Below are positions 17,301 through 26,360 of a DNA stretch of 64,000 bases, in pieces (the first letter of the stretch is position 1; the number at the start of each line of letters is the position of its first letter). Source of the stretch: Candidatus Anammoximicrobium sp. (lineage in GTDB: Bacteria > Planctomycetota > Planctomycetia > Pirellulales > Pirellulaceae); the NCBI GenBank assembly GCA_012515235.1, contig JAAYYU010000300.1:1-64000 (forward strand). The letters are read 5' to 3'. A program made the position numbers and the translations under genes. The notes under the pieces were generated by a model. It had not been told where the DNA came from, searched no databases, and was given only the letters and a program-made list of their open reading frames with translations.

Positions 17301-18593
17301 ATGGGCCAGCAAGTCGTCGAAGCGTTGGATGCGTTGCGTCAACTCGGAACCCCGGACCAGATGCGCGCCTTGGCGCGGCGGATCTCCCCGCCGCGGCCGT
17401 TGCCGCGAGTCAACTCCCATATTCATCTGCCGCCGAACTTTTCCGCCTTTGAAAGCGTCGCCCAGGCGGTGAATCTGGCGGCTGAACAAGGCATGGCCGC
17501 GCTCGGCATCGGCAACTATTACGACTACGAAGTCTACGGCAACTTCGCACAATGCGCCCGCCAAAAGGGCATCTTTCCCCTGTTCGGCACCGAGATCATC
17601 TGCCTGGACGAAGGCCTGCGCGACGCGGGGATCAAGATCAACGACCCGGGCAATCCCGGCAAGATCTACTTCTGCGGCAAGGGCATTACGCGGTTCGACG
17701 CGATGACCCCCGAGGCGACCCGGCTGATCGGCGTCATTCGCCGCAACGATTCGACGCGGATGGCGCAGATGGTCGAACGGATGGAACGGATCTTTGCCGA
17801 GCGCGGCCTGCCGACGGACATTGACGAAGCGGCGGTCATCCAGATGATCGTCCGGCGGCACGGGAGCGATCGCAACACGGTGTATTTGCAGGAGCGGCAC
17901 GTCGCGCAGGCTTTTCAGGAGACGCTGTTTGCCAGGGTCCCGGCGGAACCGCGGCTCGAGCGGCTGAACGCGGTCCTGCGCGCTTCGACCAAGGCCCGGA
18001 ACCCCGACGATTTCGTCACGATGCAAAACGACATCCGTTCGCACCTGATGAAGGCGGGCAAGCCGGCGTTTGTCGAGGAGACGTTTGTCAGCTTTGACCA
18101 TGCGCATCGGCTGGTCCTGGAGTTGGGCGGCCTGCCGTGCTACCCCACGCTGGTGGACGGCGCGTCGCCGGTCGCCCAGTTCGAAGCCTCGCCGGACAAG
18201 TTGATTGCCGAAATCCAGGCGCGGAACATGCACGCGGTCGAGTGGATCACGATTCGCAACAAGGCGGACGTGGTCCGCACGTATGCCACCAAGATGCGCG
18301 CAGCCGGTCTGGTCGTCACGGCCGGCACGGAACACAATACGTTGGATCTGATCCCCTTGGACCCGTTCTGCCAGGACGGCGACATGCCCGACGACCTGCG
18401 GGCGCTGTTCTGGGAGGGCGCCTGCGTGGTGGCGGGGCATCAGTTTCTATCGCTGCACGGCGAGTGCGGGTTCGTGGATGCCGAGGGCAATCCGAATCCG
18501 GATTATGCGTCGGCGGAGGAGCGCATCCAGGCCCTGGCCGGCATCGGCGCGGCGGTGATGCAGCGCTACCGCGAGACGTGCGGAGGGAACTAG
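17301..18593 (+). CDS. PHP-like protein of unknown activity in the catabolic operon
   Basis: 430 residues. RVNSHIHLPPNFSAFES near residues 35-50 resembles the metal-binding N-terminal strand of PHP (polymerase and histidinol phosphatase) amidohydrolase-like proteins; HGECGFVD near the end and TAGTEHNTLDL around 340 supply other candidate metal ligands. FGTEIICLDEGLRDAGIKIN and FVSFDHAHRLVLELGG are further conserved-looking blocks. No signal peptide. Co-direction with E2, E3 and the aldolase-SDR gene (18-105 bp gaps) suggests a metabolic hydrolase or phosphatase acting on a pathway intermediate. That is inferred from context only. Confidence 0.6.
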   Translation: MGQQVVEALDALRQLGTPDQMRALARRISPPRPLPRVNSHIHLPPNFSAFESVAQAVNLAAEQGMAALGIGNYYDYEVYGNFAQCARQKGIFPLFGTEIICLDEGLRDAGIKINDPGNPGKIYFCGKGITRFDAMTPEATRLIGVIRRNDSTRMAQMVERMERIFAERGLPTDIDEAAVIQMIVRRHGSDRNTVYLQERHVAQAFQETLFARVPAEPRLERLNAVLRASTKARNPDDFVTMQNDIRSHLMKAGKPAFVEETFVSFDHAHRLVLELGGLPCYPTLVDGASPVAQFEASPDKLIAEIQARNMHAVEWITIRNKADVVRTYATKMRAAGLVVTAGTEHNTLDLIPLDPFCQDGDMPDDLRALFWEGACVVAGHQFLSLHGECGFVDAEGNPNPDYASAEERIQALAGIGAAVMQRYRETCGGN

Positions 18594-18626
18594 AGCAGCG
18601 TCATCACGACGGTGCGAAGGAGCATT

Positions 18627-20693
18627 ATGACTACGATCAGCGACTGGCCCACTTTTCTTCCCGGCGACGATCCGCTCGACGTGATCGTCAAGCTCTCGCG
18701 TTTCTACGGTTCCGATCCGACCATCGTGCTGGCGGGCGGCGGCAATACGTCGTGCAAGATCGGCGACGTGCTGTACGTGAAGGGCAGCGGGACGGCGCTG
18801 GCGGCGATGACGCGCGACGGGTTCGTGAAGATGGACCGCCGGCAGCTGGACGAACTGGCCAACGCCACGCTGGACGCGGACGCTCAAAAACGCGAGGCGC
18901 AGTTCAAGGACTGGATCAACCGGGCTCGTTGCGAGCCGGAGAAAGGCCAGCGTCCGTCGGTCGAGGTGGTGCTGCATCACCTCGTTCCGGCCCGGTACGT
19001 TGTCCACAGCCACGCCACGCTCGCCAACACGCTGACCTGCTGCACCGGGGGCCGAGCCCTGGCCGAGGAGATCTTTGCGGACGACATCCTTTGGCTGCCG
19101 TATGTCGATCCGGGCTTCATCCTGGCCCAGACGCTGAAGCAGACGCTGGCGGACTATCGGGCCAACACGGGCCGCGAACTGCCCAAGGCGATTCTGATGG
19201 CCAACCACGGCCTGATCGTCGCTGGCGACGGCCCCGAAGCGATCCGCGCCAACACGACGGAGATTCTGGAGAAGATCGCCGCACGGCTGGGGGACGACTG
19301 GCCGACGCACGCGATCGGTCCCGTGGCCCGCGTCGGCGACGCCGGCCGGTGGGTGGGCCTGCTCGGCCCCGCGTTGCGGGCCCTGTTGGCCGAAGATCCG
19401 GCCGGGCCGTTGAAGGTCGTGACCTGCGACGATTCGGACGTCGCGCTGGGCTTGATCGGCACGGAAGCGGGCCAGGCGATGGCCTGTTCCGGACCGATGA
19501 CGCCGGACCAGATTGTGTACTGCAACAGTTTTCCCTTGTGGTTCGACCCTCAGGACGGCGAAGGCGAAGACAGCGTGCTCGCGCGGCTGCGGATTGCGCT
19601 CGAAACCCACACTCGGCAGACCCGCTTTCCGCCCAAGGTCGTGCTGGTGCGCGGGGTGGGCCTGTTCGGCGCCGGCGACGATTTCAAAGCGGCCAACACC
19701 GTGCGCGAAGTGTACCTTGACGCGATCAAAGTGATGGCCGGCGCAACGCGTCTGAAGGGCGGGGCGGGAGGCGTCAGTTACCTGACGGACCGTCAACGGC
19801 TGTTCATCGAGGACTGGGAAGTCGAGGCGTACCGCAAGAAAGTCGCCCTGGCCGGCGCCGCCGCAGCCGGGCGTTTGAAGGGCAAGGTCGCCGTCGTGAC
19901 CGGAGCCGCGCAGGGGTTCGGGCTGGAGATCGCACAGAGCCTGGTCGCCGAAGGCGCGCATGTCGCGCTGAGCGACATCAACGAACGGGGCGCGGCCGCC
20001 GCAACTCGGGACCTGTGCGCCAGGTACGGCGCCGGCCGCGCGGTCAGCCTGGCGATCAACGTCACCGACGGCGAGTCTGTGGCGGCGTGCCTAGCTCGGG
20101 TCGTGCGCACCTACGGCGGACTGGACGTGTTGGTTTCCAACGCGGGCGTGTTGAAGGCCGAGTCTGTCAAGACGCAAGCGGAGAAGGACTTCGACTTCGT
20201 CACGGACGTGAACTACAAAGGTTACTTCCTGTGCGTCCAGAAAGCCGCTCCGATTCTCGCCGTCCAGCACAAGGCCAAGCCGGGGTACCTGAGTGACGTC
20301 ATTCAGATCAATTCCAAGTCGGGCCTCGTCGGTTCCAGCCGCAACGCGGCCTATGCGGGCAGCAAGTTCGGCGGGATTGGTTTGACCCAATCGTTCGCGC
20401 TGGAGTTGGTCGAAGACGGCATCAAGGTCAATTCGATCTGCCCCGGCAATTTCTTTGATGGCCCGCTGTGGTCCGACCCGGAAAACGGCTTGTTCGTCCA
20501 GTACCTGCGGGCCGGCAAGGTGCCTGGCGCGAAGACGACCGAGGACGTGCGCCGGGCCTACGAAGCCAAAGTGCCGCTCGGCCGCGGCTGCACCACGGCG
20601 GACGTGATGAAGGCGATCCTGTACCTGATCGAACAGCCGTACGAAACCGGTCAGGCATTGCCGGTGACCGGCGGTCAGGTTATGTTGAGCTGA
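18627..20693 (+). CDS. class II aldolase fused to a short-chain dehydrogenase (RhaEW/YuxG type)
   Basis: 688 residues. The N-terminal half is a class II aldolase: LAGGGNTSCKIGDVLYVKGS (35-54), zinc-site histidines in VVHSHATLAN (His127, His129) and MANHGLIVAGD (His194). From about residue 412 an NAD(P) short-chain dehydrogenase follows (VVTGAAQGFGLEIA, VSNAGVL, YAGSK near 575-579). In the best-known homologues the fusion cleaves rhamnulose-1-phosphate and oxidises or reduces the aldehyde product; here the substrate is open. The start ATG follows GAAGGAG (18615-18621). Neighbours are an oxoacid dehydrogenase and two more dehydrogenases, and no rhamnose isomerase or kinase is in the window. Confidence 0.88.
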   Translation: MTTISDWPTFLPGDDPLDVIVKLSRFYGSDPTIVLAGGGNTSCKIGDVLYVKGSGTALAAMTRDGFVKMDRRQLDELANATLDADAQKREAQFKDWINRARCEPEKGQRPSVEVVLHHLVPARYVVHSHATLANTLTCCTGGRALAEEIFADDILWLPYVDPGFILAQTLKQTLADYRANTGRELPKAILMANHGLIVAGDGPEAIRANTTEILEKIAARLGDDWPTHAIGPVARVGDAGRWVGLLGPALRALLAEDPAGPLKVVTCDDSDVALGLIGTEAGQAMACSGPMTPDQIVYCNSFPLWFDPQDGEGEDSVLARLRIALETHTRQTRFPPKVVLVRGVGLFGAGDDFKAANTVREVYLDAIKVMAGATRLKGGAGGVSYLTDRQRLFIEDWEVEAYRKKVALAGAAAAGRLKGKVAVVTGAAQGFGLEIAQSLVAEGAHVALSDINERGAAAATRDLCARYGAGRAVSLAINVTDGESVAACLARVVRTYGGLDVLVSNAGVLKAESVKTQAEKDFDFVTDVNYKGYFLCVQKAAPILAVQHKAKPGYLSDVIQINSKSGLVGSSRNAAYAGSKFGGIGLTQSFALELVEDGIKVNSICPGNFFDGPLWSDPENGLFVQYLRAGKVPGAKTTEDVRRAYEAKVPLGRGCTTADVMKAILYLIEQPYETGQALPVTGGQVMLS

Positions 20694-20973
20694 CCGTGGA
20701 GCCACCTTGACGAGGCCCGTGCGGCCGGAAGCGAGTTTTGCAGTGCGGCGCCCTGTCGCCGCTTCGGTTAGCGGCCTGGGCCGTTGCCGTTGATTAGGTT
20801 CCAAGGACGAAAATGACACGGGAACACAAAGTGGCTGTCGCGGAGTGACGCTCCAGCCAAAGCGGCGACACGGCGCCGCACGCCGAGACTGGCGCGAGCC
20901 CGCGACGGTGCTTCAGGCGTCCGTACAAGGGCTAGATACGTTAACTCCTATTAGAAACACGGGTGTCAATAAC

Positions 20974-22611
20974 GTGACTGCAAACAAACTTCCCGCAACC
21001 CAGTACGCGGTCCAACTGATTGGACCGGGCGAGTTGACGTTGAACGCCTCCAAACCCGTGCCGACGCCCGGACCGCACGAGATCCTGGCCAAGGTCGAGG
21101 CGGTGGGGCTGTGCTTTTCCGATTTGAAGCTGCTCAAGCAGTTTGACAAGCACCCGCGCAAGACCGAAATCGTCGGCGGAGTCGGGCCGGATATTCTCCA
21201 AGCGATGCAAAGCTACCGGCCCGGCGGTTTGCCCACCGTGCCGGGGCACGAAGTCGTGTGCCGGATCGTGGCGGTCGGCGACCAGGTGAAGCATCACCAG
21301 GTGGGCCAGCGCTGTCTGGTCCAGGCCGACTACCGCCAGTTGCCCACCGCGGCCAGTTCCAACGCCGCGTTCGGCTACAACCTGGAGGGCGGTTTGCAGG
21401 AGTACACGCTGTTCGACGAACGGGTGGTGATCGCGCCGGATGGCGATCGTTTCCTGATTCCGGCGGGCGAGGACAAGAGCGCTTCGGCCGTGGCCCTGGT
21501 CGAGCCATGGGGCTGTGTCGAGGCCTCTTACGCCACGGGCGAACGAAACACGATCAAGGCCGGCGGCAAGTGTCTCGTCGTGGTCGCCGAAGGGCGTCAG
21601 GCGCAGGGCGTAAGCGAGTCCTTTTCGCCGGACGGCCCTCCGGCGGAAGTGCGGAATGTCTCGCCGGGCGAAGTCGCGGCGCTGCCCGCCGAGAGCTTCG
21701 ACGACATCGTCTACTTCGGCTCCGACAAGGCCACCCTGGACGTGCTGAATGACAAACTCGCCCCCCGCGGCATCCTCAACGTCGTGTTGGGCGGGCGGAA
21801 GATCGGGCAACTGGTGTCGGTCGGGGTGGGCCGTCTCCATTACGGCATGACGCGCTGGGTGGGCACCACGGGAAACGACGCGTCCGAGTCCTACAAGCGT
21901 ATTCCCGCCAACGGCGAGGTCCGCGCCCGCGACAAGATCCTGGTCGTCGGGGCAGGCGGGCCGATGGGCGAGATGCACGTGATCCGTAACATCTGCAGCG
22001 GCCTGCCAGGACTGCGCATCGTCGGTACGGACCTGGACGACCGGCGCATCGCGGGACTGGGCCGCAAAGCCGGCCCCATGGCCCAGGCCAACGGCGTGGA
22101 CCTGCGGTTAGTCAATCCGCAGCGCGAGCCGCTCGACGAGAAGTTCACTTACTTCGCCCTGATGGCCCCCGTCGGGGCGCTCATCGCCGACGCGATCCAA
22201 AAGGCCGGCGAGGGCGCGATCATCAACATTTTCGCCGGCATCCCCGCGCCCACCAAACACGATTTGGACATCGATGCCTACGTCGAAAAACGAGCTTTTA
22301 TGTTCGGGACCAGCGGTTCCACCATCGAGGACATGCGGATCGTGCTGCGAAAGGTGGAGAGCGACCAGCTCGACACCAACGCTTCCGTGGATGCGATCAG
22401 CGGCATGGCGGGAGCCACCGCCGGGATCGCCGCGGTGGAGAACCGCATCATGGCCGGCAAGATCATCGTCTATCCGATGTTGCACGACCTGGGCCTGATC
22501 CCGCTGGCCGAGTTGCCCCAGCGGTTCCCGAGCGTGGCCGAGAAGCTCGACCACGGCAAATGGACCCGCGAGGCCGAACGGGAATTGTTGCAAGTCGCCG
22601 GAGGTAAGTAA
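20974..22611 (+). CDS. zinc-type (MDR) dehydrogenase with duplicated nucleotide-binding region, SorE-like
   Basis: About 545 residues from GTG 20974, much longer than the ~350-400 of ordinary MDR dehydrogenases. The catalytic domain has candidate zinc ligands Cys47 (GLCFSDLK), His92-Glu93 (PGHE) and Glu177 (VEPWGC). The four-Cys structural zinc loop is absent, as in sorbose-1-phosphate reductase-like members. A first weak Rossmann strand (KCLVVVAEGRQ, about 195) is followed about 120 residues later by a good one (DKILVVGAGGPMGEMHVI). Likely oxidises or reduces a sugar phosphate or polyol. The preceding gap 20694-20973 holds no recognised gene; upstream in-frame codons exist, but similarity begins at the GTG. 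Confidence 0.75.
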   Translation: MTANKLPATQYAVQLIGPGELTLNASKPVPTPGPHEILAKVEAVGLCFSDLKLLKQFDKHPRKTEIVGGVGPDILQAMQSYRPGGLPTVPGHEVVCRIVAVGDQVKHHQVGQRCLVQADYRQLPTAASSNAAFGYNLEGGLQEYTLFDERVVIAPDGDRFLIPAGEDKSASAVALVEPWGCVEASYATGERNTIKAGGKCLVVVAEGRQAQGVSESFSPDGPPAEVRNVSPGEVAALPAESFDDIVYFGSDKATLDVLNDKLAPRGILNVVLGGRKIGQLVSVGVGRLHYGMTRWVGTTGNDASESYKRIPANGEVRARDKILVVGAGGPMGEMHVIRNICSGLPGLRIVGTDLDDRRIAGLGRKAGPMAQANGVDLRLVNPQREPLDEKFTYFALMAPVGALIADAIQKAGEGAIINIFAGIPAPTKHDLDIDAYVEKRAFMFGTSGSTIEDMRIVLRKVESDQLDTNASVDAISGMAGATAGIAAVENRIMAGKIIVYPMLHDLGLIPLAELPQRFPSVAEKLDHGKWTREAERELLQVAGGK

Positions 22612-23835
22612 GTGCCCAGCCGCGGAAAAACCTTTGTCGGATTCGGCTTCGGGCCGATCCAGAGCGCACTGTTTCTGTACGAAGCCTACTGCTCGGGCAA
22701 TTTCGACCGGTACGTGATCGCCGAAGTCGATGCGGCGCTGGTCGAGGCCGTGCGGGCTGCCGGCGGGCGGTACGCGATCAACATCGCCTACCCCGACCGG
22801 ATCGCCCAGGTGCAGGTGGACGGCGTGCGGGTGTGCAATCCCGCCGACGAATCCGACCGCCGGGAACTGGTGGAAGCGATCGCCGCCGCCGACGAGATGG
22901 CCACGGCGCTGCCCAGCGTGAAGTTCTACGACACGGGCGACGCGGCGAGCGTCACGCGACTGTTGGCCGACGGCCTGCAACGGCGGGCACCGTCCCAGCC
23001 GGCGATCCTCTACGCGGCAGAGAACCACAACCACGCGGCCGAAATCCTCTCCGAGCGTCTGGCCGCGCTCGTCCCGCCCGACGCGCTGAGCAACGTGCAG
23101 ACGCTGAACACGGTCATCGGCAAGATGAGCGGCGTGATTAGCGACGGCGAGACGATCCAGCGACTCGGCCTGGCTCCCCTGACGCCCCACACGCCGCGCG
23201 CCGTCCTGGTCGAGCGGTTCAATCACATTCTGATCTCCCGCGTCACGCGGGCGGATCTCCAGCGCGGGATCGAAGTGTTTGTCGAAAAGGACGACTTGCT
23301 GCCGTTCGAGGAAGCCAAGCTTTACGGTCACAACGCGATCCATGCGCTGATCGGGTACCTGGCGTGCCTGCGCGGATTGACGACGATGGCTGAAGCCGCC
23401 GACCACGCCGACATCATGGCCACCGCCCGCACGGCCTTCCTGGACGAATCCGGGGCCGCGCTGGTGCAGAAATACGCCAGCCTGCAGGATCCGCTGTTTA
23501 CCGCCGACGGCTACCGGGCCTATGCGGACGACCTGATCGAGCGGATGGTCAATCCTCACTTGAACGACCTGATCGCCCGTGTCACGCGCGACGCCCGGCG
23601 CAAGTTGGGCTACGACGACCGGCTGTTCGGCACGATGCGGCTTGCCTTGTCCCAGGGCATCGAACCGGTCTGCATGGCCCAAGGCGCCGCGGCTGCGTTG
23701 TTGTGCGCGAGCGAGAACGGACTTTCTGCACAAGAGGACGCCCAGGCGATCCTGCGCGAAATCTGGGGCCCGCAGGCCGACGAACAGGCTGACCATCTGA
23801 TCGCGCTGACGTGGCAGGCGATGCCAAGACGCTGA
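22612..23835 (+). CDS. polyol-phosphate dehydrogenase-like protein (mannitol-1-phosphate 5-dehydrogenase related)
   Basis: 407 residues. Starts with GTG directly after the preceding stop, with GGAGGTAA as ribosome binding site, so translation is coupled. The N-terminus GKTFVGFGFGPIQSALFLYEA resembles the GxGxxG start of MtlD-type NAD enzymes; the middle carries YAAENHNHAAEIL and TPHTPRAVLVERFNHILISR, and the C-terminal helical domain includes EEAKLYGHNAIHALIGYLAC, similar to the polyol dehydrogenase KxxxxNxxH catalytic region (K-LYGHNAIHA). Substrate unknown; its coupling with the zinc dehydrogenase suggests two successive redox steps. Confidence 0.7.
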   Translation: MPSRGKTFVGFGFGPIQSALFLYEAYCSGNFDRYVIAEVDAALVEAVRAAGGRYAINIAYPDRIAQVQVDGVRVCNPADESDRRELVEAIAAADEMATALPSVKFYDTGDAASVTRLLADGLQRRAPSQPAILYAAENHNHAAEILSERLAALVPPDALSNVQTLNTVIGKMSGVISDGETIQRLGLAPLTPHTPRAVLVERFNHILISRVTRADLQRGIEVFVEKDDLLPFEEAKLYGHNAIHALIGYLACLRGLTTMAEAADHADIMATARTAFLDESGAALVQKYASLQDPLFTADGYRAYADDLIERMVNPHLNDLIARVTRDARRKLGYDDRLFGTMRLALSQGIEPVCMAQGAAAALLCASENGLSAQEDAQAILREIWGPQADEQADHLIALTWQAMPRR

Positions 23836-23836
23836 A

Positions 23837-24916
23837 TCACGCGGCGCGCCGTTCGGCCAGACTGCGGTCGGCAACGCCCGTCGGCTGTTCGTTGGCGTGC
23901 TCTTCGATCTCCGGAAACATGCCGACGACGTCGGTCACGTCGACCAGTCCGACCGGACGGCCTTCCGCGTCGACCACCGGCAACTCGCTGATCTTCCGCT
24001 GCGCCATGGCCGCCACGGCGTCGATCATCCTGGCGCCCATCCGGACGGTCACCGGCCGGGCCGTCATGACCTCGCGGATCGGCCGGTCCAAGGCCTGTTC
24101 GCGATGGTGCTCGAACAGCCGCGCCAGATCGCTGTCGGTGAAGATCCCGCTGAGTTTTCCCTCGCTGTCGACAAGCATGATGGCGCCGGTCCGGCGGCCG
24201 GGCATGCTGGCGTCGACAAAGATCTGGCGGACCGTCTTGTCCTCGGCAGCCACCCGGCACTTGGCCAACGTCCGGAGGTGATGGTCGACCTTGCTGAGCT
24301 TGCGTCCGAGGCTGCCGGCGGGATGCGACCAGGCGAAGTCCTCGCGGGCAAAATTCCGCATCCGGCTGGTCACCAACGCCAGGGCGTCGCCCAGCGCCAG
24401 CATCGCCGTGGTGCTGGTGGTGGGCGCCAGTCCCAGCGGACAGGCCTCGTCGAGCGGCCCCAGTTCCAGCACGACCGTGGCGGCTTGTCCCAAGGTGCTG
24501 CTGGTCCTGGCCGTGACGGCCAGGGTCGGGACGCCCAGATCCAACAGGGAAGGGAGAATCCGCGTGATTTCCTCCGTCTCGCCGCTCTGCGACAGAATCA
24601 GCATCACGTCGTCGGGGTGGACCCGGCCCAGGTCTCCATGGACGGCTTCCGCCGGATGCAGGAAGTGGCTGCGCGTGCCGGTCGAGCCCAGTGTGGCCAT
24701 GATCTTCTGGCCCACCAGGCCGGCCTTCCCCATGCCGCAGACGATCACACTGCCTCGGCAGCGGTACAGGAAATCTACCGCCCGGCAGAAGTGGCTGTCC
24801 AGTCGCTGGGCGATGTCCAGGAGGCTTTTGCTCTCCTGCTGGATGATCTGCCGCGCGAGGCAGAGCTGGTCGCAAGGGCTGAACGCCTCCGGCTTCCGAA
24901 CGGGATCCGAATTCAT
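23837..24916 (-). CDS. kdsD: SIS-CBS sugar-phosphate isomerase (KdsD/KpsF/GutQ family)
   Basis: 359 residues. SIS domain about 35-180 (GSVIVCGMGKAGLVGQKIMA, HPAEAVHGDLGRV, ILSQSGETEEI, LAPTTSTTAMLALGDALAL) then two CBS domains (about 215-340; GIFTDSDLARLFE, ISELPVVD, VGLVDVTD). The family interconverts ribulose-5-phosphate and arabinose-5-phosphate, feeding KDO synthesis for lipopolysaccharide. It is convergent with the catabolic operon (1 bp between stops), so it is not part of it. ATG 24916 is chosen for the GGAGG 9 bp upstream. The upstream gap 24917-25262 shows no gene. Confidence 0.92.
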   Translation of the reverse strand: MNSDPVRKPEAFSPCDQLCLARQIIQQESKSLLDIAQRLDSHFCRAVDFLYRCRGSVIVCGMGKAGLVGQKIMATLGSTGTRSHFLHPAEAVHGDLGRVHPDDVMLILSQSGETEEITRILPSLLDLGVPTLAVTARTSSTLGQAATVVLELGPLDEACPLGLAPTTSTTAMLALGDALALVTSRMRNFAREDFAWSHPAGSLGRKLSKVDHHLRTLAKCRVAAEDKTVRQIFVDASMPGRRTGAIMLVDSEGKLSGIFTDSDLARLFEHHREQALDRPIREVMTARPVTVRMGARMIDAVAAMAQRKISELPVVDAEGRPVGLVDVTDVVGMFPEIEEHANEQPTGVADRSLAERRAA

Positions 24917-25262
24917 CGACCTGTCCTCCCTGACATGTGTCGAAGGAACCGCAGACATCTGACCGGGCGAGTGTACCCGCGATTCCAATTTCGAGCAACG
25001 TTGCTTTTTCCGCCTCCGCGATCGCACCGCTGGCCCGGAGCCGAGCTCTGACTTGGGGACAAAGCGGAGCGAACGAGGATTGCTGCAGCCATTCGCCCTA
25101 TTGTCGGAAGTCGTTTCCGCGCAGCGGCTTGCGGCCAGCGTCCGAAGCTCAAAAAAGACGGCTTGGGGATTGACAACCGGACCACCAGCCTGCAAACTCG
25201 GCCTTTCCTGAGGCGGAGACGGTTTCAACGATCTTACGGCCCGTTGCAAGCGAGGTTGGTCT

Positions 25263-26039
25263 ATGGAAATCATTATCAGCGACACCTACGAAGAAATGAG
25301 CAAGGCTGCCGCCAGGGCGGTCGCGCGCCTGTTGAACAGCAAGCCCAATGCCGTCCTGGGGCTGCCCACCGGCTCCACGCCCGTGGGCGTCTACAAAGAG
25401 TTGGCGCGGATGCACAAGAACGAAGGCCTCGACTTCTCCCGAGTCACTACCTTCAACATGGACGAATACGTGGGGCTGCCGAAAGACCATTCGCAAAGCT
25501 ACCACTATTTCATGCAGGAAAACCTGTTCAAGCACATCAACATCCCGCCCCAGAACATCTACATCCCGTCGGGCACCACGGACAATGCCGACGCGTTTTG
25601 CGCGTGGTACGAGCAGCGAATCGAGGAGTGCGGCGGGATCGACATGCAACTGGCGGGAGTCGGCTCCGACGGACATATCGCCTTTAACGAGCCCACCAGC
25701 TCGCTGGGCTCGCGGACGCGGATCAAGACGCTGGCCCGCTCGACCATCGAGGACAATGCCCGCTTCTTTGAAAAAGTCGAAGACGTGCCGATCTATGGAA
25801 TCACGATGGGCGTCGGCACCATCCTCGATGCGCGCAAGATCCTCTTCCTGGCCAACGGCGCAAACAAGGCCGACGCGGTGGCCAAGGCGATCGAAGGACC
25901 GGTCACGAGCATGATCACCGCCAGCGCCCTGCAGCTGCACCCGGACGTGACCGCTTACCTGGACCGCGAGGCCGCCAGCAAGCTGGAAATGCGCGAATAC
26001 TACGAGTGGATTCAAGCCAAGAAGCTTGGAAACAACTAG
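25263..26039 (+). CDS. nagB: glucosamine-6-phosphate deaminase
   Basis: 258 residues, normal length. NagB landmarks: LGLPTGSTPVGVYKELARMH (phosphate loop), TTFNMDEYVGLP with the catalytic Asp, and GVGSDGHIAFNEP with the active-site His. It converts glucosamine-6-phosphate to fructose-6-phosphate plus ammonia, linking amino-sugar breakdown to glycolysis. It stands alone: a weak TTGACA (25170-25175) with CAAACT 17 bp on could be its promoter. Downstream is a repeat block, not an operon partner. Confidence 0.96.
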   Translation: MEIIISDTYEEMSKAAARAVARLLNSKPNAVLGLPTGSTPVGVYKELARMHKNEGLDFSRVTTFNMDEYVGLPKDHSQSYHYFMQENLFKHINIPPQNIYIPSGTTDNADAFCAWYEQRIEECGGIDMQLAGVGSDGHIAFNEPTSSLGSRTRIKTLARSTIEDNARFFEKVEDVPIYGITMGVGTILDARKILFLANGANKADAVAKAIEGPVTSMITASALQLHPDVTAYLDREAASKLEMREYYEWIQAKKLGNN

Positions 26040-26044
26040 CGCCC

Positions 26045-26095
26045 AACGGGAAACAGCCACGGAAAGTCGCTGTCTAGGATGGCACGGCCGAGCGA
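26045..26095 (+). repeat. 51-bp flanking module of the palindromic element (copy 2a)
   Basis: Starts AACGGGAAACAG, ends CACGGCCGAGCGA, and lies 3 bp before palindrome copy 2. A second direct copy follows that palindrome at 26263-26313, and an inverted copy is at 368-418. A diverged version (37438-37488) precedes palindrome copy 3. Confidence 0.7.
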
Positions 26096-26098
26096 AAT

Positions 26099-26195
26099 GG
26101 GGTCAGGCTTACAGAATTCAATTTTGGCCGAGCGGAGTCATGCGACGTGGCTGGCACCCAACTCGGCCAAAATTGAATTCTGTAAGCCTGACCCC
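26099..26195. repeat. 97-bp palindromic element, copy 2
   Basis: Perfect 34-bp arms (26099-26132 and 26162-26195) with a 29-nt loop. Compared with copy 1, TTTCGG in the left arm is TTTTGG here and the right arm has changed to match, so pairing is kept. Relative to its flanking module, the loop is inverted compared with copies 1 and 3. Confidence 0.9.
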
Positions 26196-26262
26196 AGCAC
26201 CGAAACCGTGACTTCATGAACGACGCGGAAAAGTGCCGAAATCCCGTTTGGTGCTTGCAACC

Positions 26263-26313
26263 AACGGGAAACGGACAGCAAAAGCCGCCGTTCCTGATGG
26301 CACGGTCGAGCGA
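26263..26313 (+). repeat. 51-bp flanking module of the palindromic element (copy 2b)
   Basis: Starts AACGGGAAACGG, ends CACGGTCGAGCGA; same length and direction as 26045-26095. Between palindrome and this module, CAGCACCGAAACCGTGACTT (from 26195) is the reverse complement of the sequence just before palindrome copy 1, so flanks of both sides are shared. Confidence 0.65.
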
Positions 26314-26360
26314 GACGAGGTGAGCAAGACGCATCAGCTCAGACAGGAGGGAATACCAAG

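Noticed and set aside
20813-20848. Eleven-codon ORF (MTREHKVAVAE) in the gap before the zinc dehydrogenase
   Set aside because: It has an AAGGA upstream, but no leader-peptide signature or attenuator structure could be seen, and chance is likely.
25170-25198. TTGACA-17-CAAACT as a nagB promoter
   Set aside because: The -35 is perfect but the -10 matches only three of six bases; mentioned under nagB but not listed as a feature.
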